Part shown: piece by piece, positions 1-11,990 of the stretch
How the letters are laid out: each line of letters opens with the position of its first letter
How positions within the stretch are numbered: position 1 is the stretch's first letter
Assembly: GCA_026545225.1 (NCBI GenBank)
Contig: CM048852.1
Coordinates: 9,224,501 to 9,288,500 of the forward strand
Origin: Cornus controversa
Lineage: Eukaryota > Streptophyta > Magnoliopsida > Cornales > Cornaceae
Length of the DNA: 64,000 nucleotides
Direction: 5' to 3'
Translations under genes and position numbers: made by a program
The notes under the pieces: model-generated
Seen by the model: the letters and a program-made list of their open reading frames with translations, nothing else
Told to the model about the DNA's origin: nothing
The model's database searches: none

Positions 1-497
1 TTCTTTATGTGTTTTTCCCTTTCTTCCAGTCTACATTTGCTACTTAGTGGTGGTGAATGGGGATGATAGGGGAAATGCCTTTGCTAGTGATGCAATGAGT
101 TCTGATAATATTTGGGTAAATTTAACCAAGGGTATTTGTCTTCTTCATAATGGTGAACTTGTACTTTTAGGAACACTGTTGGGGCTGTTTAAGGCCTTTC
201 AACACTCTGAGGGCCTATATGGTATTGCAAAAGATACAAGTTAACAGCCTTGAGGGCGAGTTGACTGGATTGGGGTTGTAGATCACAATTATCAAACTTC
301 AGATATGGTCTTAGTAATTTTGGCCAATCTTAACACGCCCATGAAAATTACCCTAAACTGCAGTGGAGTTTACTGTAATTTTACCTAATTTTTATTTTAT
401 TTATCCAAATTATGTCTCAAATTTTAATATGGTTATCATTCCCTTGTGATAAAATTTAGTTGTATCATTTCCATGCTTGATGTGCTGCTTATTGCAG

Positions 498-2176
498 GAC
501 TAATTTGATGAAACTCCGTTCTGATTACAAGGATGCCTTCGTTGAAAAGCATGGAGTCAAATTGGGTCTTATGTCGGGATTTGTGAAAGTATGTAATTTG
601 TTTGCATTAAATTGCTAGAATGGGAAATGAATGATGTATATGTGCACAAGTGTGCATTTGAGATTTTTTTCAATTTTGTCTATTGTTCAATTTCCGAGAT
701 GTATATATTTTCCTGTTTCAAATTTCAGGCTACTGTTAGTGGGCTCCAGAATCAACCAATCATCAATGCTGTTATTGATGGGGATGATATCATATATAGA
801 GACTATATAGATATTAGCATAGCTGTCGGAACTCCAAAGGTTTGTCAGTTTTTGTATTATTTAGTTCTAATTTTAGCTTAGAGAAAGATTGAACATGCAG
901 AACATGCCATGAAATGTTGGAGTTCAAAGAGAATTTTGGAGCTTGTTGCTTAGGAAAAAATAAATAAAAAGAATTTGGGGCTTGTTCTGAATAGCCCTTT
1001 GTGTTTTACAGAATCTCTAATTAACCCTTTGCGCTTTGGCATTTTCGCTCACATTCCCAGAGTTTTTTTAAATACAAGATTAAGTTATCAGCATAAGTGC
1101 ATAACTATGTTGATTTATACGATGGAAAGGTGTCTGGTGTTTAGTTCCATCTATATCCAAATATGGGAGCACAGATTGCCACGTTATTTTATTGTTTAAG
1201 CGTTCATTTCCATCAACCTTTGGTAAAATAAAGACCGTGTAAGCATGTATGACATGTATAATTTATCCATTTTAAAATATTTTCAGAAAAGGGCAACACT
1301 ATAAACAAATTAGCCTGGGGGGCTTGTGTGCTAATGTGTATCATGTTAGCTTGACTAATTTCAAGTTTTTTCTGCTGGTTGGTTTGATGAGCTAAAGTTG
1401 CTTTATCAGAAAGTCGATAATTTTTTTTTTGCCTGCTTGATATCTCACTTCCTCCCAGTCCCCTGTCTTTCTTCCCGTGGTTTGTGTTAAGTTGCTCTAC
1501 TGATTAATAATAATAAAAAATATTGAAAAAAATATAAATTTTGCATAGCTACTCAGCTCAGACTTTGATTTTTTCTTTTCCTTTAGGGCCTTGTTGTTCC
1601 AGTTATCCGCAATGCTGAGAAGATGAATTTTGCTGAAATAGAAAAGAAGATCAACACTCTTGCTAAGAAGGCAATTGATGGATCTATATCAATTGATGAG
1701 ATGGCTGGAGGTTCGTTCACAATATCTAATGGTGGTGTTTATGGAAGCCTTTTGAGCACCCCCATTATCAACCCCCCTCAGGTATGGCCTCTGTACCTAG
1801 AGACAATCAGTTGATGAAAGAGTGGCTTTTCTTTTGAATTGGTAATTGGTTATTATTATTTTTTGGTTTTTTTCCTCTTCATCAAATTGACGACAGAAAA
1901 TTGGGTTGTTGATTTGCTCTATTGTCAATTCTCTCGTTATTCTTTAATTTCGGTGATCAGTATCTGAATTAGATTTTTTGACAGTCGGCAATCCTGGGTA
2001 TGCACTCGATAGTGACCCGTCCAATGGTCGTTGGAGGCAACATAGTTCCAAGGCCAATGATGTACATTGCCCTGACATATGACCATAGGCTGATTGATGG
2101 AAGAGAAGCAGTGTTCTTCTTGCGCCGTATCAAAGATGTGGTGGAGGATCCACGGAGGTTGCTCCTTGATATTTAA
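498..2176 (+). CDS. DLST: 2-oxoglutarate dehydrogenase E2 subunit (dihydrolipoamide succinyltransferase), 3' exons
   Basis: This E2 core enzyme of the mitochondrial 2-oxoglutarate dehydrogenase complex transfers succinyl groups from dihydrolipoamide to CoA in the TCA cycle. Four exons can be joined in frame with GT-AG introns: 498-588, 729-839, 1587-1781 and 1985-2176 (stop TAA). They encode about 195 residues of the C-terminal acyltransferase catalytic domain. Diagnostic stretches are [44 protein letters not shown] and the active-site motif DHRLIDGRE (the HxxxDG family signature; His is catalytic and Asp assists). The protein ends RRLLLDI, as in plant orthologues. The first exon starts with the last base of a Met codon, so upstream exons (mitochondrial presequence, lipoyl domain, start of the catalytic domain) lie outside the window and 1-497 is intron. 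No frameshift is seen. The bacterial homologue is sucB; the plant gene is usually described as ODO2/E2-OGDH. Confidence 0.95.
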
Positions 2177-3766
2177 AGACAGTTGCAGCTGCCGTTTGAT
2201 TTCATGATGTATTCTTGGATCTTCATATAATCGGAATTCATTAAACCAGAATAAATTTCTTGAGGTTGAAGATTTTTCGTTTTTCATTGTTGATTCTCTG
2301 CTTTAGCAAGTTCTTCAATTGCGACGATCCAGGTCTAAATTTGAAATGAGGGACCTTGTTAGCAGACATATTTTTATATTCCCAAAAGTGTTTTTTCTTT
2401 CTTGTTCTATAGATTTTATGCTTGATTGAAATTGAATAGAATTCCTAGTTGTAGTTAAGAACATGCATGAGGTGAATTGTATTTCAAGAGACATTCCCTA
2501 CACTAGTGCCATGATATTTATCTCAAAGTATTTCATAGTTTGGTAGAGTTAGTATCATAAATATCAATCTGTGATCCATTATTCAGTATAAATTTGGTTG
2601 TATTGACTGCATCTTACTTCCTCATTTGATCTTAATTTGTTTTTAATTATTTTTCTTCATATACTCTTTTGTTTATATCATTCATTTTTATTGCGTACGA
2701 ATGATTTGGGTGGAAAATGGTGGTGATTTGGGGTGACTGCGGCAGAGGTTTTATTGGAGAGATGAAAGGAACAAGATTAATACGGTAGTGATCTAGAGGG
2801 AATCAGGGAGAAAATGAAGTAGAGGAGGTGATGCTCAGTGGTGGTCGGAAAAGCGTGGTGGTGGTGGTGGTGTATTGTGATGAAGTGGTGATTATGTGGG
2901 CTTTTGGTTTGGGGTTTGGTGGGGCCTGTTGGAAGGTATTTAGGCAGTTTGGTTGTGCACCGGACATTGTCTGGAGGGCTTGATGTTGTGGTGAAGTCTG
3001 TGATGGTGGGTGGTTGTGGAGGTTGGTCGTTGTGTTTGAAAATTTTCACGGAGTCAACTTTGTGAAATATTTGACTGAATGAAAATTTTATTAGCGTTGG
3101 TTAAAACAGTTCTTCTTAAGCGACAAAATAAAAAAGAAAAGGTAATGATGCCATGGCCGTGTGTTAACGCGGTAAGGCACGGACTGCAAATCCTTTCTTC
3201 CCACTTCAATTCTCTGCATGTGATACGACTTACAAGGGACTCAAAATGTCTGTCCAACACGAGACCCACGGTTTACCCGATATAACTATTTGAATTATTT
3301 CCTAGTCGAACCAGCAAAAAGGGATGGTTGATAATTTAAGGGTAAAATGCTAAGTATTCTTTTTTTTTTTTATTACTTACGGATAATACTTGTCAAAAAT
3401 GACTTTTAACACTTCTCACATTTGTTAATAATTTTACTTTTAAAAAGAAAGGAAAATTTTGGCATTTTAATTTTTCAAATTAATTGACTTTTGATGTGTC
3501 TAGCGGTCAACTAACAACATGGGGGTTTTAGGATAAAGTCAACCAAATTTGGGAGAAGCTTGACTATATTTTTTGACATAAGTGTTCTTCGTGAGTAATA
3601 AAAAAAAATCTAAAGGAAATGTTAGAGCATTTTATCCATTATTTTATGCAAGTGATTTGGGGGGATTTTTAAAAGACTATATCGAGATTCGAGATTGTAA
3701 AATTGTGGGATATGTGAATGTGGAGTAGGACAGACAATAAAAATTGTATATTTTTACATAAATGTT
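2177..3766. other. 3' UTR of the E2 gene, then intergenic DNA
   Basis: The first 200-300 bases are the likely 3' untranslated region. The rest is AT-rich with no supported gene. A GGT-rich stretch near 2840-2880 makes a spurious His-rich reading frame on the minus strand. A tRNA-like block is described separately. Confidence 0.6.
3147..3222 (+). other. Degenerate tRNA-Cys-like block (possible SINE head or organelle-derived tRNA relic)
   Basis: The block reads catggccgtgtgttaa, then ggactgcaaatcc, then a weak box-B-like acttcaattct. GGACTGCAAATCC matches an anticodon arm with loop CTGCAAA (anticodon GCA, Cys). CATGGCCG resembles the D-arm of plastid trnC. The D-loop is too long and the acceptor stem does not pair, so this is not a functional tRNA. 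It could be a tRNA-derived SINE 5' region or a decayed plastid transfer. Confidence 0.3.
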
Positions 3767-4229
3767 AGGATAAATTACCCTCAAACTCCCTAAATTTGCA
3801 ACTTTCAGTTTCAAATTAAATCATAAGACAAAATTACTTTATCCTTTCCGGAGGTTTCAACAAAGTAACAATTAAGTCCAGTTTGTTACTTGACCATTAA
3901 CTCCGCTAGAATAAATTTTTGCAATGCCAAAATTACCCTTAAAATGGATGAAGTTACATTTTTACACTTAATTAATATGTGGTGTAACAAAAATAATTTC
4001 AGATATTGATAGAAGATAAACTTTATGTAGACAAAACTTGAGGGCATTTCGGTCATATATTTGGAGTTAGTTTTATCACAACGCATATTAACTAAGAGTA
4101 AAAATGTAAATGACTGAACCTACTTGTTACTTTGTTGAAACCTTCGACGAGGTTAGAGTAATTTTGACTCATGATTTAATCAGATGGTGAAAGTTACAAA
4201 CCTCCAGGAGTCTGAGGATAATTTATCTA
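3767..4229. mobile_element. Mutator-like MITE with long terminal inverted repeats
   Basis: The two ends form an imperfect inverted repeat of roughly 110 bases. The left arm begins aggataaattaccctcaaac and runs to ggtttcaacaaagtaacaa. The right arm begins ttgttactttgttgaaacc and ends gaggataatttatcta. The flanks are ataaatgtt (3758-3766) and ataaatcat (4230-4238), a 9-base duplication with two mismatches; 9 bp is the usual size for Mutator-type elements. There is no coding capacity, so it is non-autonomous. Confidence 0.7.
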
Positions 4230-4617
4230 ATAAATCATATAATTATAATTATATATCGCCGTAAGCATATTCTCTCTCTTTTTTTTTTATTTTTTTTAAA
4301 ACATGCAAAAATTAAAGGTTCTAAAACTACAACATTAAATCTGTAACTAATTGTCACGTATAAAAAATAAAATATAGACACAATATATATCTAAATCTGA
4401 ATGCTTACTCTGATGACTCATTTCTTATTCTAATATTTACTCCTCAATAAAACCAATCTATATGACTGAAGTACAGTATATTTTAACTTAATGCATTATA
4501 CCTAGTTAGACAACTTTTTGTTAACTCCAAAAATGTGTATCCACGCGGCAGGATACAATTGGGTAATGGATAGGTGCACCAGCCTAACAGAGGAGCTACT
4601 CCAGCCCAAAAGACAAA

Positions 4618-4651
<34 letters not shown>

Positions 4652-5160
4652 TGTAACAACTCACTGGGCCCTTTTCAAACAGTGACCCAACTTGCGCCAA
4701 AAAAAAAAAAAAAAAAAGAATGGACAAGTCGAGTCAACGGATTGGACCAGAGCCCAAGGAATGAATGGGTTGGATGCTTTAGCCAAGGATGTCATTTCTT
4801 GAATAGTCTTTGGACTTCCCAAAGACAAGAATAGCTAGAGAGAGAAATAAAGAGAGAGAGAGATGAGGCATTCCCAAGCAAGCGAGAGTGATTGTAAGAG
4901 GTTTGCTTTTTACTCATGAAAGAAAGTTAAGGATGGATTTAGGATTTTTCGAGAAGGGTTTTTGAGGCATGGACTTAACGGAGGGTCGAACGGCGTAAAT
5001 ATGCTTGTATTCATAGTGTTCGCATTTATCTTCTCTTATTTCTTTGAATTTGTGATTGAATTTAGTTGTTTACTTCCTTTCTTGTACAAATTTCTAATTG
5101 AATTATTTGATCTTAGAGATTTTATCCTCATTTAACCATAATCGTTATTTGTACATCTTT
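4230..5160. other. Intergenic DNA with poly-A tracts and an LTR-like tail
   Basis: There are two A-runs (about 4621-4649 and 4700-4717) and GA-rich repeats near 4836-4862. From about 4860 to 5160 the sequence resembles the R-U5 part of a plant LTR, but no partner copy is seen in the window. The Lys-rich reading frame here is a product of the A-tracts. No gene is supported. Confidence 0.4.
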
Positions 5161-5750
5161 TGATGAAGGTTGACTCTGCACGATTCGATTCAACTCCTTT
5201 TTCCTGAAAGTAATAAAGAAGTCATCTTCCTAGCACCGGTGTTGTATCAGCTAATAAGGCTCTGACTAGGGGAGTAGCCAAAAATTTATAAAAGTGGATA
5301 CGAACGCAACAATTTGGGTCATAATTTATTTTTTATAAAACTAAGTGGATACATCACTCAAGATTTAATAGGTCACTACAATTGTAAATTCCGAAAAATT
5401 GCATTTACTATATATATATATAAAATTATAGAATTAAGTGGGTACTAATGTACCCACTAGTGTCTCTGTGGTTACTCCCCTGGCTCCAACAGTCAAGTCA
5501 GTATCAGATGTCTATTAGAAAAAGAATAATTATTACTTAGTAAAATTATCTCATACCTAATCAATTCATCTCCTCTTATATACGAGGCATTCTTGATGTA
5601 TCTAATCGAATTCTTTTTCTCTTATCTGGTTGTTTATTTATTTCACCGTTTTACATCATCTTACTTTTGAATTTGAGCCATTCTATCTTACTCTTTTGAC
5701 TTTTTCACTTATCGTATCCGTCTAGTCAGACTCGTTATCAATTTTTCTCA
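5161..5750 (-). repeat. LTR A (3' LTR of the Tat-like element), split by a MITE
   Basis: Compared with 10054-10418 it shares the start tgatgaaggttgactctgc, the agcaccggtgt and aataaagaagtca segments, the tacgaggcattcttga block and the end ttatcaattt(t/c)ctca. The extra 216 bases present only in this copy are the hAT-like MITE at 5267-5482. Confidence 0.65.
5267..5482. mobile_element. hAT-like MITE inside LTR A
   Basis: It begins taggggagtagcca and ends tggttactcccctg, which are near-perfect inverted termini of the (C/T)AGGGG...GCCA type common in plant hAT MITEs. Flanks gctctgac (5259-5266) and gctccaac (5483-5490) form an 8-base duplication with two mismatches. The sister LTR at 10054 lacks the insert and reads gctccaat at the same site, which independently shows the empty state. 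Confidence 0.8.
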
Positions 5751-7080
5751 TTAGTTGTCCCACATTCTAGATAGTTGTTTGTCAAATCACCACTTAATTT
5801 CGCTTCAAATATACAGTAGTAGATCTTTAGAATGGTAAATATTGTAGTTGTTCGGTCTACTTTGTACTAATCTGATCCCGCTCAAGGGATCAAGCACATT
5901 GTGTGAATTTTTTTTCTTATTTATTTTTTTAAAATTTAACATGGGACGAGTACCATCCGTCAAGGGATCATCATATATAAGCCATATCAGATGTTGTTCT
6001 ACATACACATGTAACCTTGGCAAGGTAATTACCATCACATATGCGGATGTAACTTGGTTCCCTAAGTAGACCAATGCAATAACGTCAACTATACATTATT
6101 ATTTTTCTACTTCAAGCTCTATAACTTTTGCTATAAATAGAATTTTTTAATAAAACAAATTCTATTAAAAAAAAAAATTCGAGGCCTTCAATTGAGTACC
6201 ATTTTTATTATTTTTTTACTTAACACAAAAAGTTGTTTATGAAGTTTAAAAAAAATTAAAGAGAAATATATATATATATATATATATATATTACTCATAA
6301 CATCAGGCATAAAGCGTTATTTCTTTTTATTTTATTTTATTTTATTATTATTTGAAACATCGGGAAGGGATCAAACTTTTTCATTAAAAAACGTGAAGGG
6401 ATCAAGTTTAATTGCATGATCTCATCTTCTTTTTCTTTTTTTATTGGCTGTCAAATGTGAATAAATAGAGCAGTCGAAAATAAAACAAGAAAAATCATCT
6501 GAGACACTGTTAAATTTTATTCTGACCCGTGAAAAAGCAAAAACTCCAAAGTTGACTTCACACATTCACATCACATGGTTGTTCTACATGCAAACAAGTA
6601 TGGACCAATGGTCCCACATTAATGTGATGCAAGTCTGATGGCCTGATCCCATTTGCTTTAAAAACAAAGGGATGGCAGGGGCCAGTCCCAACCAGCCCTT
6701 TTAAGGGTGCCACTTGTTTACAACCTCACATGTCATGTTAAGCCCAACTGCTCTCTGGTGTGCAAAGTAACTTCTTTAACTTCTTCGTCAAAGTAACTAC
6801 TGTCAACGTTTAACATACGTGATTGATTGGGAATGTAATTGCTGTCAACTAATGTGGCTTGTTTGAACTGTTCTGAAATGCTCTTGGAGTTGTCCATAAA
6901 TATCACAAGCCTTACTCGAAGAAAGGGGTCCAACACCAAACAATACGTATTTCATTATCATGCTTTTATCATTGTCTTTCATGTAACTTTGGCTTTTAGT
7001 TCTTTAAATTCTAATCTAGTAGTCTATAATTTCAGTTATTATTAATGAAATTCTTCTTTAAATTCCTACGTATTTTCATA
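5751..7080. other. AT-rich non-coding interior with a TA microsatellite
   Basis: No coding sequence is supported. A perfect (AT)n run lies at 6266-6291 and several A or T tracts lie near 6170-6200. This is probably residual interior of the surrounding LTR element or later insertions. Confidence 0.5.
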
Positions 7081-8760
7081 TGCCAATACATTTTATTAGA
7101 TGTCTCATGGCTATTCGGTTACTGTTGAAAGAGTATCACTATGCCTCGGGTACTTTTGAAAGGGTATCAGTATGCCTATAAATAGGTCATTTACCCTCAT
7201 TTGTAAATATATTATTTTCAGACTTATTCTTGTCTTTACGTGTGAATTCTCAGTCTCAGTGATTTGGTCTTCATCAACGGGTTAGGAGAGTCAAGTGTAA
7301 GAGAGTAATAACACTGGTTCGCAAAATTTCAGTTGGTTTGAAGTGTAAGAGAGTCTAACTTTAGTCTCGATCTACAAGTTCTTCCGTATTTTTGTATTTG
7401 AAGTTATCAAGTATAAAATCAACCTATATTACTTGAGTGTGTTATATTTTATATGGTTTATATGACATGTGTTATATGTACTATACATGAGTTCAGTAAT
7501 CTAAATTATTACATGTGTTATAATCTTACTTGATATAGAAACTTATATAAGGTTTCTTATATATTGTGGAATGGTAAGTGATTTTCTTATGATGTTTTAG
7601 AGGATATATAATTTATGTGATTTAACATGTTAGCACATTTGTTTTATATTTTAAATAGTATCATATACACATATATTTTTCAACAATCTTAAGACAATTA
7701 TGTGCTCTGCTATTGTATATATGCTACTATTATATAAGATATATAGTGATATTATACTAAGTAGAAAATATTGACGAGTTCAATATTAGTTAAATATTTG
7801 TAAAATATTTGTACTACATAGAGTATTGTTTATTTTGTGAAATTCAATATTTGTGATATAATATTGTTTAAGTTTGTGTTATGCCTTAATTGAATATTGT
7901 TATGATATTGCATATGCATTTTATTCTTTGTAAATTCATATATATGCAAATCATACGATTTGAGTTGAATGTCTTTATTAAAGTATGAATTTGATATTAC
8001 ATAGTTGGTGGTTTTATGATTTGCATTTAATATGCTTATATCTTGGTGATAAGTTTAAGTATGATACATATTATTTAATATTTATGAAATATTGATCTAG
8101 TGTTGCATTTATCAATATTTTTATAATGTGACGAATGACAAATGTAATAGAGATAGTTATTCTTGTCGAAAATAAGGAGAAATGTTGATAAATTCTCCAA
8201 GGCACATATTGTGCTAGAGGAATAATTGGGTGTTAAAGAGAGATACATCATACTACAAAAATAAGACCATTGAGGGTACACATGATAAATGGTATTTATC
8301 ATGATTTCTAAAATCAACCTAGTAGTCAAATCAGAGGGTGATGAGTCGATATTCCTCACCATATTTGCTCCGATAAGAGGATTATATTATTTATCAAATA
8401 TGAAGGTTAAATATTCTTAAAAAGACCATCTACTACCAATACAAGTTTGTATAAAGAAAATCATTAAGACACCAGTTGACTGATATATATAGAAAGACCT
8501 TATATCTTTTTATAAATACTTAAAAATGTGGGGGTGTTTATATAATGTGACAATATTCAAATCCTAAAACTATTAGGATATTAATGGGACATATTTTGTG
8601 TCTAATTCAAAAAATATAGAACAAGGTTTTATTAATGAAAATTTATTTGAAATACCCAAGGAGAGTTCATAGTTTTAGATCATGAAAAAAGAGTGCAAAC
8701 TTGAAAAATCTATGTGTAGATTGAAACAAACACTAAATCAATGACATAGGTCAGGTGGTT
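7080..8760 (+). mobile_element. Highly decayed Ty1/copia remnant
   Basis: A promoter-like tataaata at 7177 is followed by transcript-like sequence resembling an LTR/leader. At about 8624-8757, with frameshifts and stops, a reading resembles the copia reverse transcriptase segment around KLEKSMCRLKQTLNQ (family pattern KSLYGLKQ). Nothing else of gag-pol is recognisable. It appears to sit inside the Tat-like element. Borders are not determined. Confidence 0.35.
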
Positions 8761-9554
8761 ACATGCCAATGAGTATTGATGATGCAAATTTTCACCTCAA
8801 ATTGGTCAAACGCCAACCTATAAAAAAAGACAAGAGAAGGGTAATCGAGAGAGCACCGACGCGGTACCGACCGACTATGCTCCGACGATCAAGTCAGAAA
8901 TCGAAATAGTTTTTTAAAGCTGTAAAGGAACTCAAAGGGCATTAATTGTGTGCCTTAGTATATGGACCGTCCTGTATTTATAGCGATCAAGTGAGGACAT
9001 GTCCTAGTAGAAGATTGGCTCTTCAGTTCCTCAGATTCATCTGAAGATAGAGAAATCCTAGTCAAAGTAGACTTCTTATCCACGTCACCTTGGCTCAACC
9101 TCCACATTGTACATTTCACAATTAGAGTCAAATACTCTATCAGATACCCCCTGTTCATGAGGGTCACTCTTCGGGCCTTAGGAACACTTTGACTGGCTAG
9201 TCGGCTTGTAGAAACGGACTCCTGTTTTAAGAAATTTCGCTGCCCTTAAATATTGGCCCACGGATCCGAACCCGAACCTGTTAAGCTCATGGGCTGGCCT
9301 TTGGTGACCGGCTTGGACCGGGCCTAGTGGCCGGACTTGGCCAGCTTACTTTTTGGGAGACTTCTCTCTCTACTTTTTGTGAGACCTCTCTCTCTGAGGT
9401 ATCCTCTGGTTCCTAAGGAAAAAAACCTTTATGGCATAATCCTGAGAAAGAATTTACGCAATAGACTCACCTTGCTTTTGTGATATGAGCGGGTGCAAAA
9501 AGAGACATTGGACTGAGCTACCCCTCTGACAGGGTACATGGTGCTCAATCCCAC
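8761..9554. other. LTR-like debris, no gene
   Basis: On the minus strand a ctataaatacagg box near 8975 looks like an LTR promoter, and GC-richer sequence with repeated ggccgg/ccgg words lies at 9230-9350. No partner repeat is seen in the window. No coding region is supported. Confidence 0.3.
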
Positions 9555-9709
9555 ATCGCCTAGGTGTGGAGAATGGATGTGCTTATCTGTAGTGTGTTCT
9601 CTTCAAATGGTATGAGGCCTTTTGGGGTAAAAATCCAAGAGCAAAATCGTGCGGGCTTAGGCCCAAAGTGGACAATATCATACCATGTGTTGGAGAGGGG
9701 TATTACAGG
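9555..9709 (+). mobile_element. Short LTR or TRIM-like remnant
   Basis: The segment carries tcccacatcgcctaggtgtg just upstream, then gcgggcttaggcccaaag, tggacaatatcata and a terminal ggtattaca. This word order (CCCACATCG..., GGACAATATC..., ...TTACA) is widespread at plant LTR ends that precede a primer site. It interrupts the gag remnant on the other strand. The left border is not resolved. Confidence 0.35.
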
Positions 9710-9715
9710 AATCCT

Positions 9716-10032
9716 GACGGGTTTCATCACGTTAATCTCGGTTGGACTGATTCTAGTTGGGAGGATCCTGGGTGGGATGATTTTGAGGGGGTTGTGGTGG
9801 ATCATGAAAGTAGGCAAGCATTGCAGAATCACAGTGTTTTGTTGGATCAGCTGGTTCAAACTTTCATGCAAGGTTTGAACCTGTCGTTCCAACGCTGCGA
9901 CTTGTTCCCATTCATTTGGGATGCCGGGGTGTTCCTCAAATGAATCCTCATGTCCGGGAGCATGCGACGTGCCTTTCCCTTCAACCACCAAATCGGATCG
10001 CAGATGAGTCGTTTCTTGTTCGAAGAACTCAT
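9716..10032 (-). pseudogene. gag N-terminal remnant of the Tat-like element
   Basis: Reading leftward from ATG at 10032 (21 bases after the LTR edge), the first residues are MSSSNKKRLICDP. After a frameshift the reading continues as NEWEQVAALERQVQTLHESL, a heptad-like coiled-coil stretch typical of Tat/Ogre-type gag N-termini. It ends in the LTR-like insertion near 9709. It is non-functional. Confidence 0.45.
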
Positions 10033-10053
10033 GTTCCCACAGATAATGCCAAC

Positions 10054-10418
10054 TGATGAAGGTTGACTCTGCATGATCTAGCTCAACTCCACTTTCTTGA
10101 AAGTAATAAAGAAGTCACCTTACTGGCACCGGTGTGGTACCGGCTGGTAAGGCTCCAATGGTCAAGTCAATATCAAATGTCTCTCAAAGAAGAGTAATTA
10201 TTGCTTAATAAAATTATCTCATACTTCATCTCCCCTTATTTACGAGGCATTCTTGACGTAGCGTAGTCGAACTCTTTTCTTCTTATCTAGTTCTTTATCT
10301 CTTCCACTGATTCACATCATCTTGCTTTTGAATTTGAATTGTTCTGTCTTATCGGCGTCTCTTTTAACTTTTTCACTTATATTATCCGTCTGTTTATACT
10401 CCTTATCAATTTTCCTCA
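10054..10418 (-). repeat. LTR B (5' LTR of the Tat-like element)
   Basis: Sister of 5161-5750 without the MITE. It abuts the primer-site-like ttggcattatctgtgggaac read on the minus strand. Confidence 0.65.
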
Positions 10419-11876
10419 TCGTCCTTGATGTTTATTTGTCTTAAATCTAGGTTTGGTTAATTTAATAATGTTAGAGAAAGATCAAATGACAAACAATAAC
10501 CCTATCATTATTGACAAATCTTGTAATATCACTAAAATATAAGTTTTGATAAATAATTACTTTCAAAGTACTAATAAGATTTAAACACGTGGTGCCTCTA
10601 ATATTTATACAAAATTATCAATTTGAGTCTTTTATGTCTTATTTTTAGAAGTCCATAATTAAAGAAATGTTTAAAATTTCCAAAATACAACTCGTATCTC
10701 TATTATTTTTCTCATTTGATGTATTTGGTGATTTATAAGATATTCTAGTTAATTTATAAATAATCTTCTTATTTAACAAAGGTCTATTATAACGAAAAAC
10801 TACATTATAGTGTTTTAAATTTATTTTCATACTAGTAATTGGCCTCACATTGTTTTGTTTTTATTACTACTCATTTATTTTCATATTACTAATTTCAAAG
10901 TTCTATTATATCGAAAAATTGCATTGTTTGTGTTTTTCAAAACTTTATATTATTTTTTCAATTAACCCATAATATGTTTTAAAATTACATTGCAACTTTT
11001 TTTTTTCTTTTTTCTCACGGTTCAATTTTGACCTAAACTAAAACAATCACTTTCCAATTTTAGGAAAGTCGGTTTGACTGTAACTTCCGAAAGTCAGATG
11101 GTGCATAATGTGAGTCACGTCTATGAGGTTCGAACCAACTCTGTACCCAACGTCTGTATGACTCAATTGCCGTCCAGTCCGTCCATCGCATGTGGATTGC
11201 TATTGGTTTCGACCGCGTTGGCCCGCCAAAGCTTGCCAGTGGTGTGGTTCTCCTCAAGTACTATGATGGACTCGTTGCACGCTCAAGTGATCAACGGCTA
11301 TGTCGTGGCAGATTTAAACTCATCAATTCAACTAATGATCCTTAAATTCAGTGTGTGTGAAGGTGACTTCTGAAAAACTTTAATCTAATGCTAATTTAGA
11401 CAAACTTCAAGTAATTTACTCAATTATATATATATATTTATATATGATATTTCAACTGTACTTCTTTAATGGCGCATGTGTTTATCGACACTCTCTTATG
11501 TCAACTCTCAGTTAAAATAGTGATAAAATATTTACATAATGACTAAAATACCCTTTATTTTGTATTAAAAGACATTACAGATCTTATAAATAGTGTAAAA
11601 TTATTAAAATTATATATTAAGGTTAGGTGGATCTGTTTGCAATTTTTCATTCCCAGCATCCTATGAACTTTCGACTCTTTAGTGCATGTGTGTGTGTATA
11701 TATTTCTTTATTTGCCATACGTAGGTTCATATATAGCCATTCAAAGTCAAAGTTATAAAGTTCAATGAAAGCAACACTAAGAAAAAGCAGAAAACGACAT
11801 TGACCCAATAACCATTGAAAACGTTGAAGACCAACCCACTCCTCGTTTCAAATTAACTCAGTACTCACTCCACCTC
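10419..11876. other. AT-rich intergenic DNA upstream of the At4g22030-like gene
   Basis: No gene is supported. A more GC-balanced patch at 11060-11370 gives overlapping short reading frames on both strands, neither with recognisable similarity. The last few hundred bases are the presumed promoter of the gene at 11991. Confidence 0.5.
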
Positions 11877-11884
11877 TATATAAA
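11877..11884 (+). promoter_or_regulatory. TATA box of the At4g22030-like gene
   Basis: The sequence ctctatataaag lies about 110 bases before the start codon, at a normal plant TATA-to-ATG distance. It is followed by a C/A-rich leader with a TA repeat at 11946-11969. Confidence 0.6.
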
Positions 11885-11990
11885 GCTCGACTGAAACCTC
11901 AAACAAATTCACTACTCATCTGGTCATAAACACCAGCAACAACTACATATATATATATCTATATATATACAAATTAACCTGCTGATGTTC

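Larger units (their letters stand above)
5161..10418 (-). mobile_element. Decayed Tat-like Ty3/gypsy retrotransposon with both LTRs
   Basis: Two direct repeats bound this interval: 5161-5750 (with a MITE inside) and 10054-10418. Both begin tgatgaaggttgactctgca on the plus strand and end ...tctca or ...cctca. Read on the minus strand, the right copy is the 5' LTR. It is followed at once by ttggcattatctgtgggaac, a decayed form of the TGGCGCC...CTGTGGGAA primer-site region seen in plant Tat-type elements, and then by a gag-like start at 10032. A purine-rich gtgggacaactaa abuts the left LTR. Almost all of pol is missing and the interior contains other debris. Flanking duplications (tcttt / tcgtc) do not match well, so the two LTRs may not come from one clean insertion. 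Confidence 0.5.

Noticed and set aside
47-244. 65-codon open frame at the left edge, plus strand
   Set aside because: It lies in the intron before the first E2 exon, has no E2 similarity, and has no good splice sites to join it.
2777-3049. His/Pro-rich minus-strand frame
   Set aside because: A translation of GGT/GTG-rich simple sequence with no gene-like context.
4574-4834. Lys-rich frame over the A-tracts
   Set aside because: Produced by poly-A runs; no conserved content.
11060-11373. Overlapping frames on both strands upstream of the At4g22030-like gene
   Set aside because: No recognisable domain on either strand and no clear promoter or splice context; probably chance.
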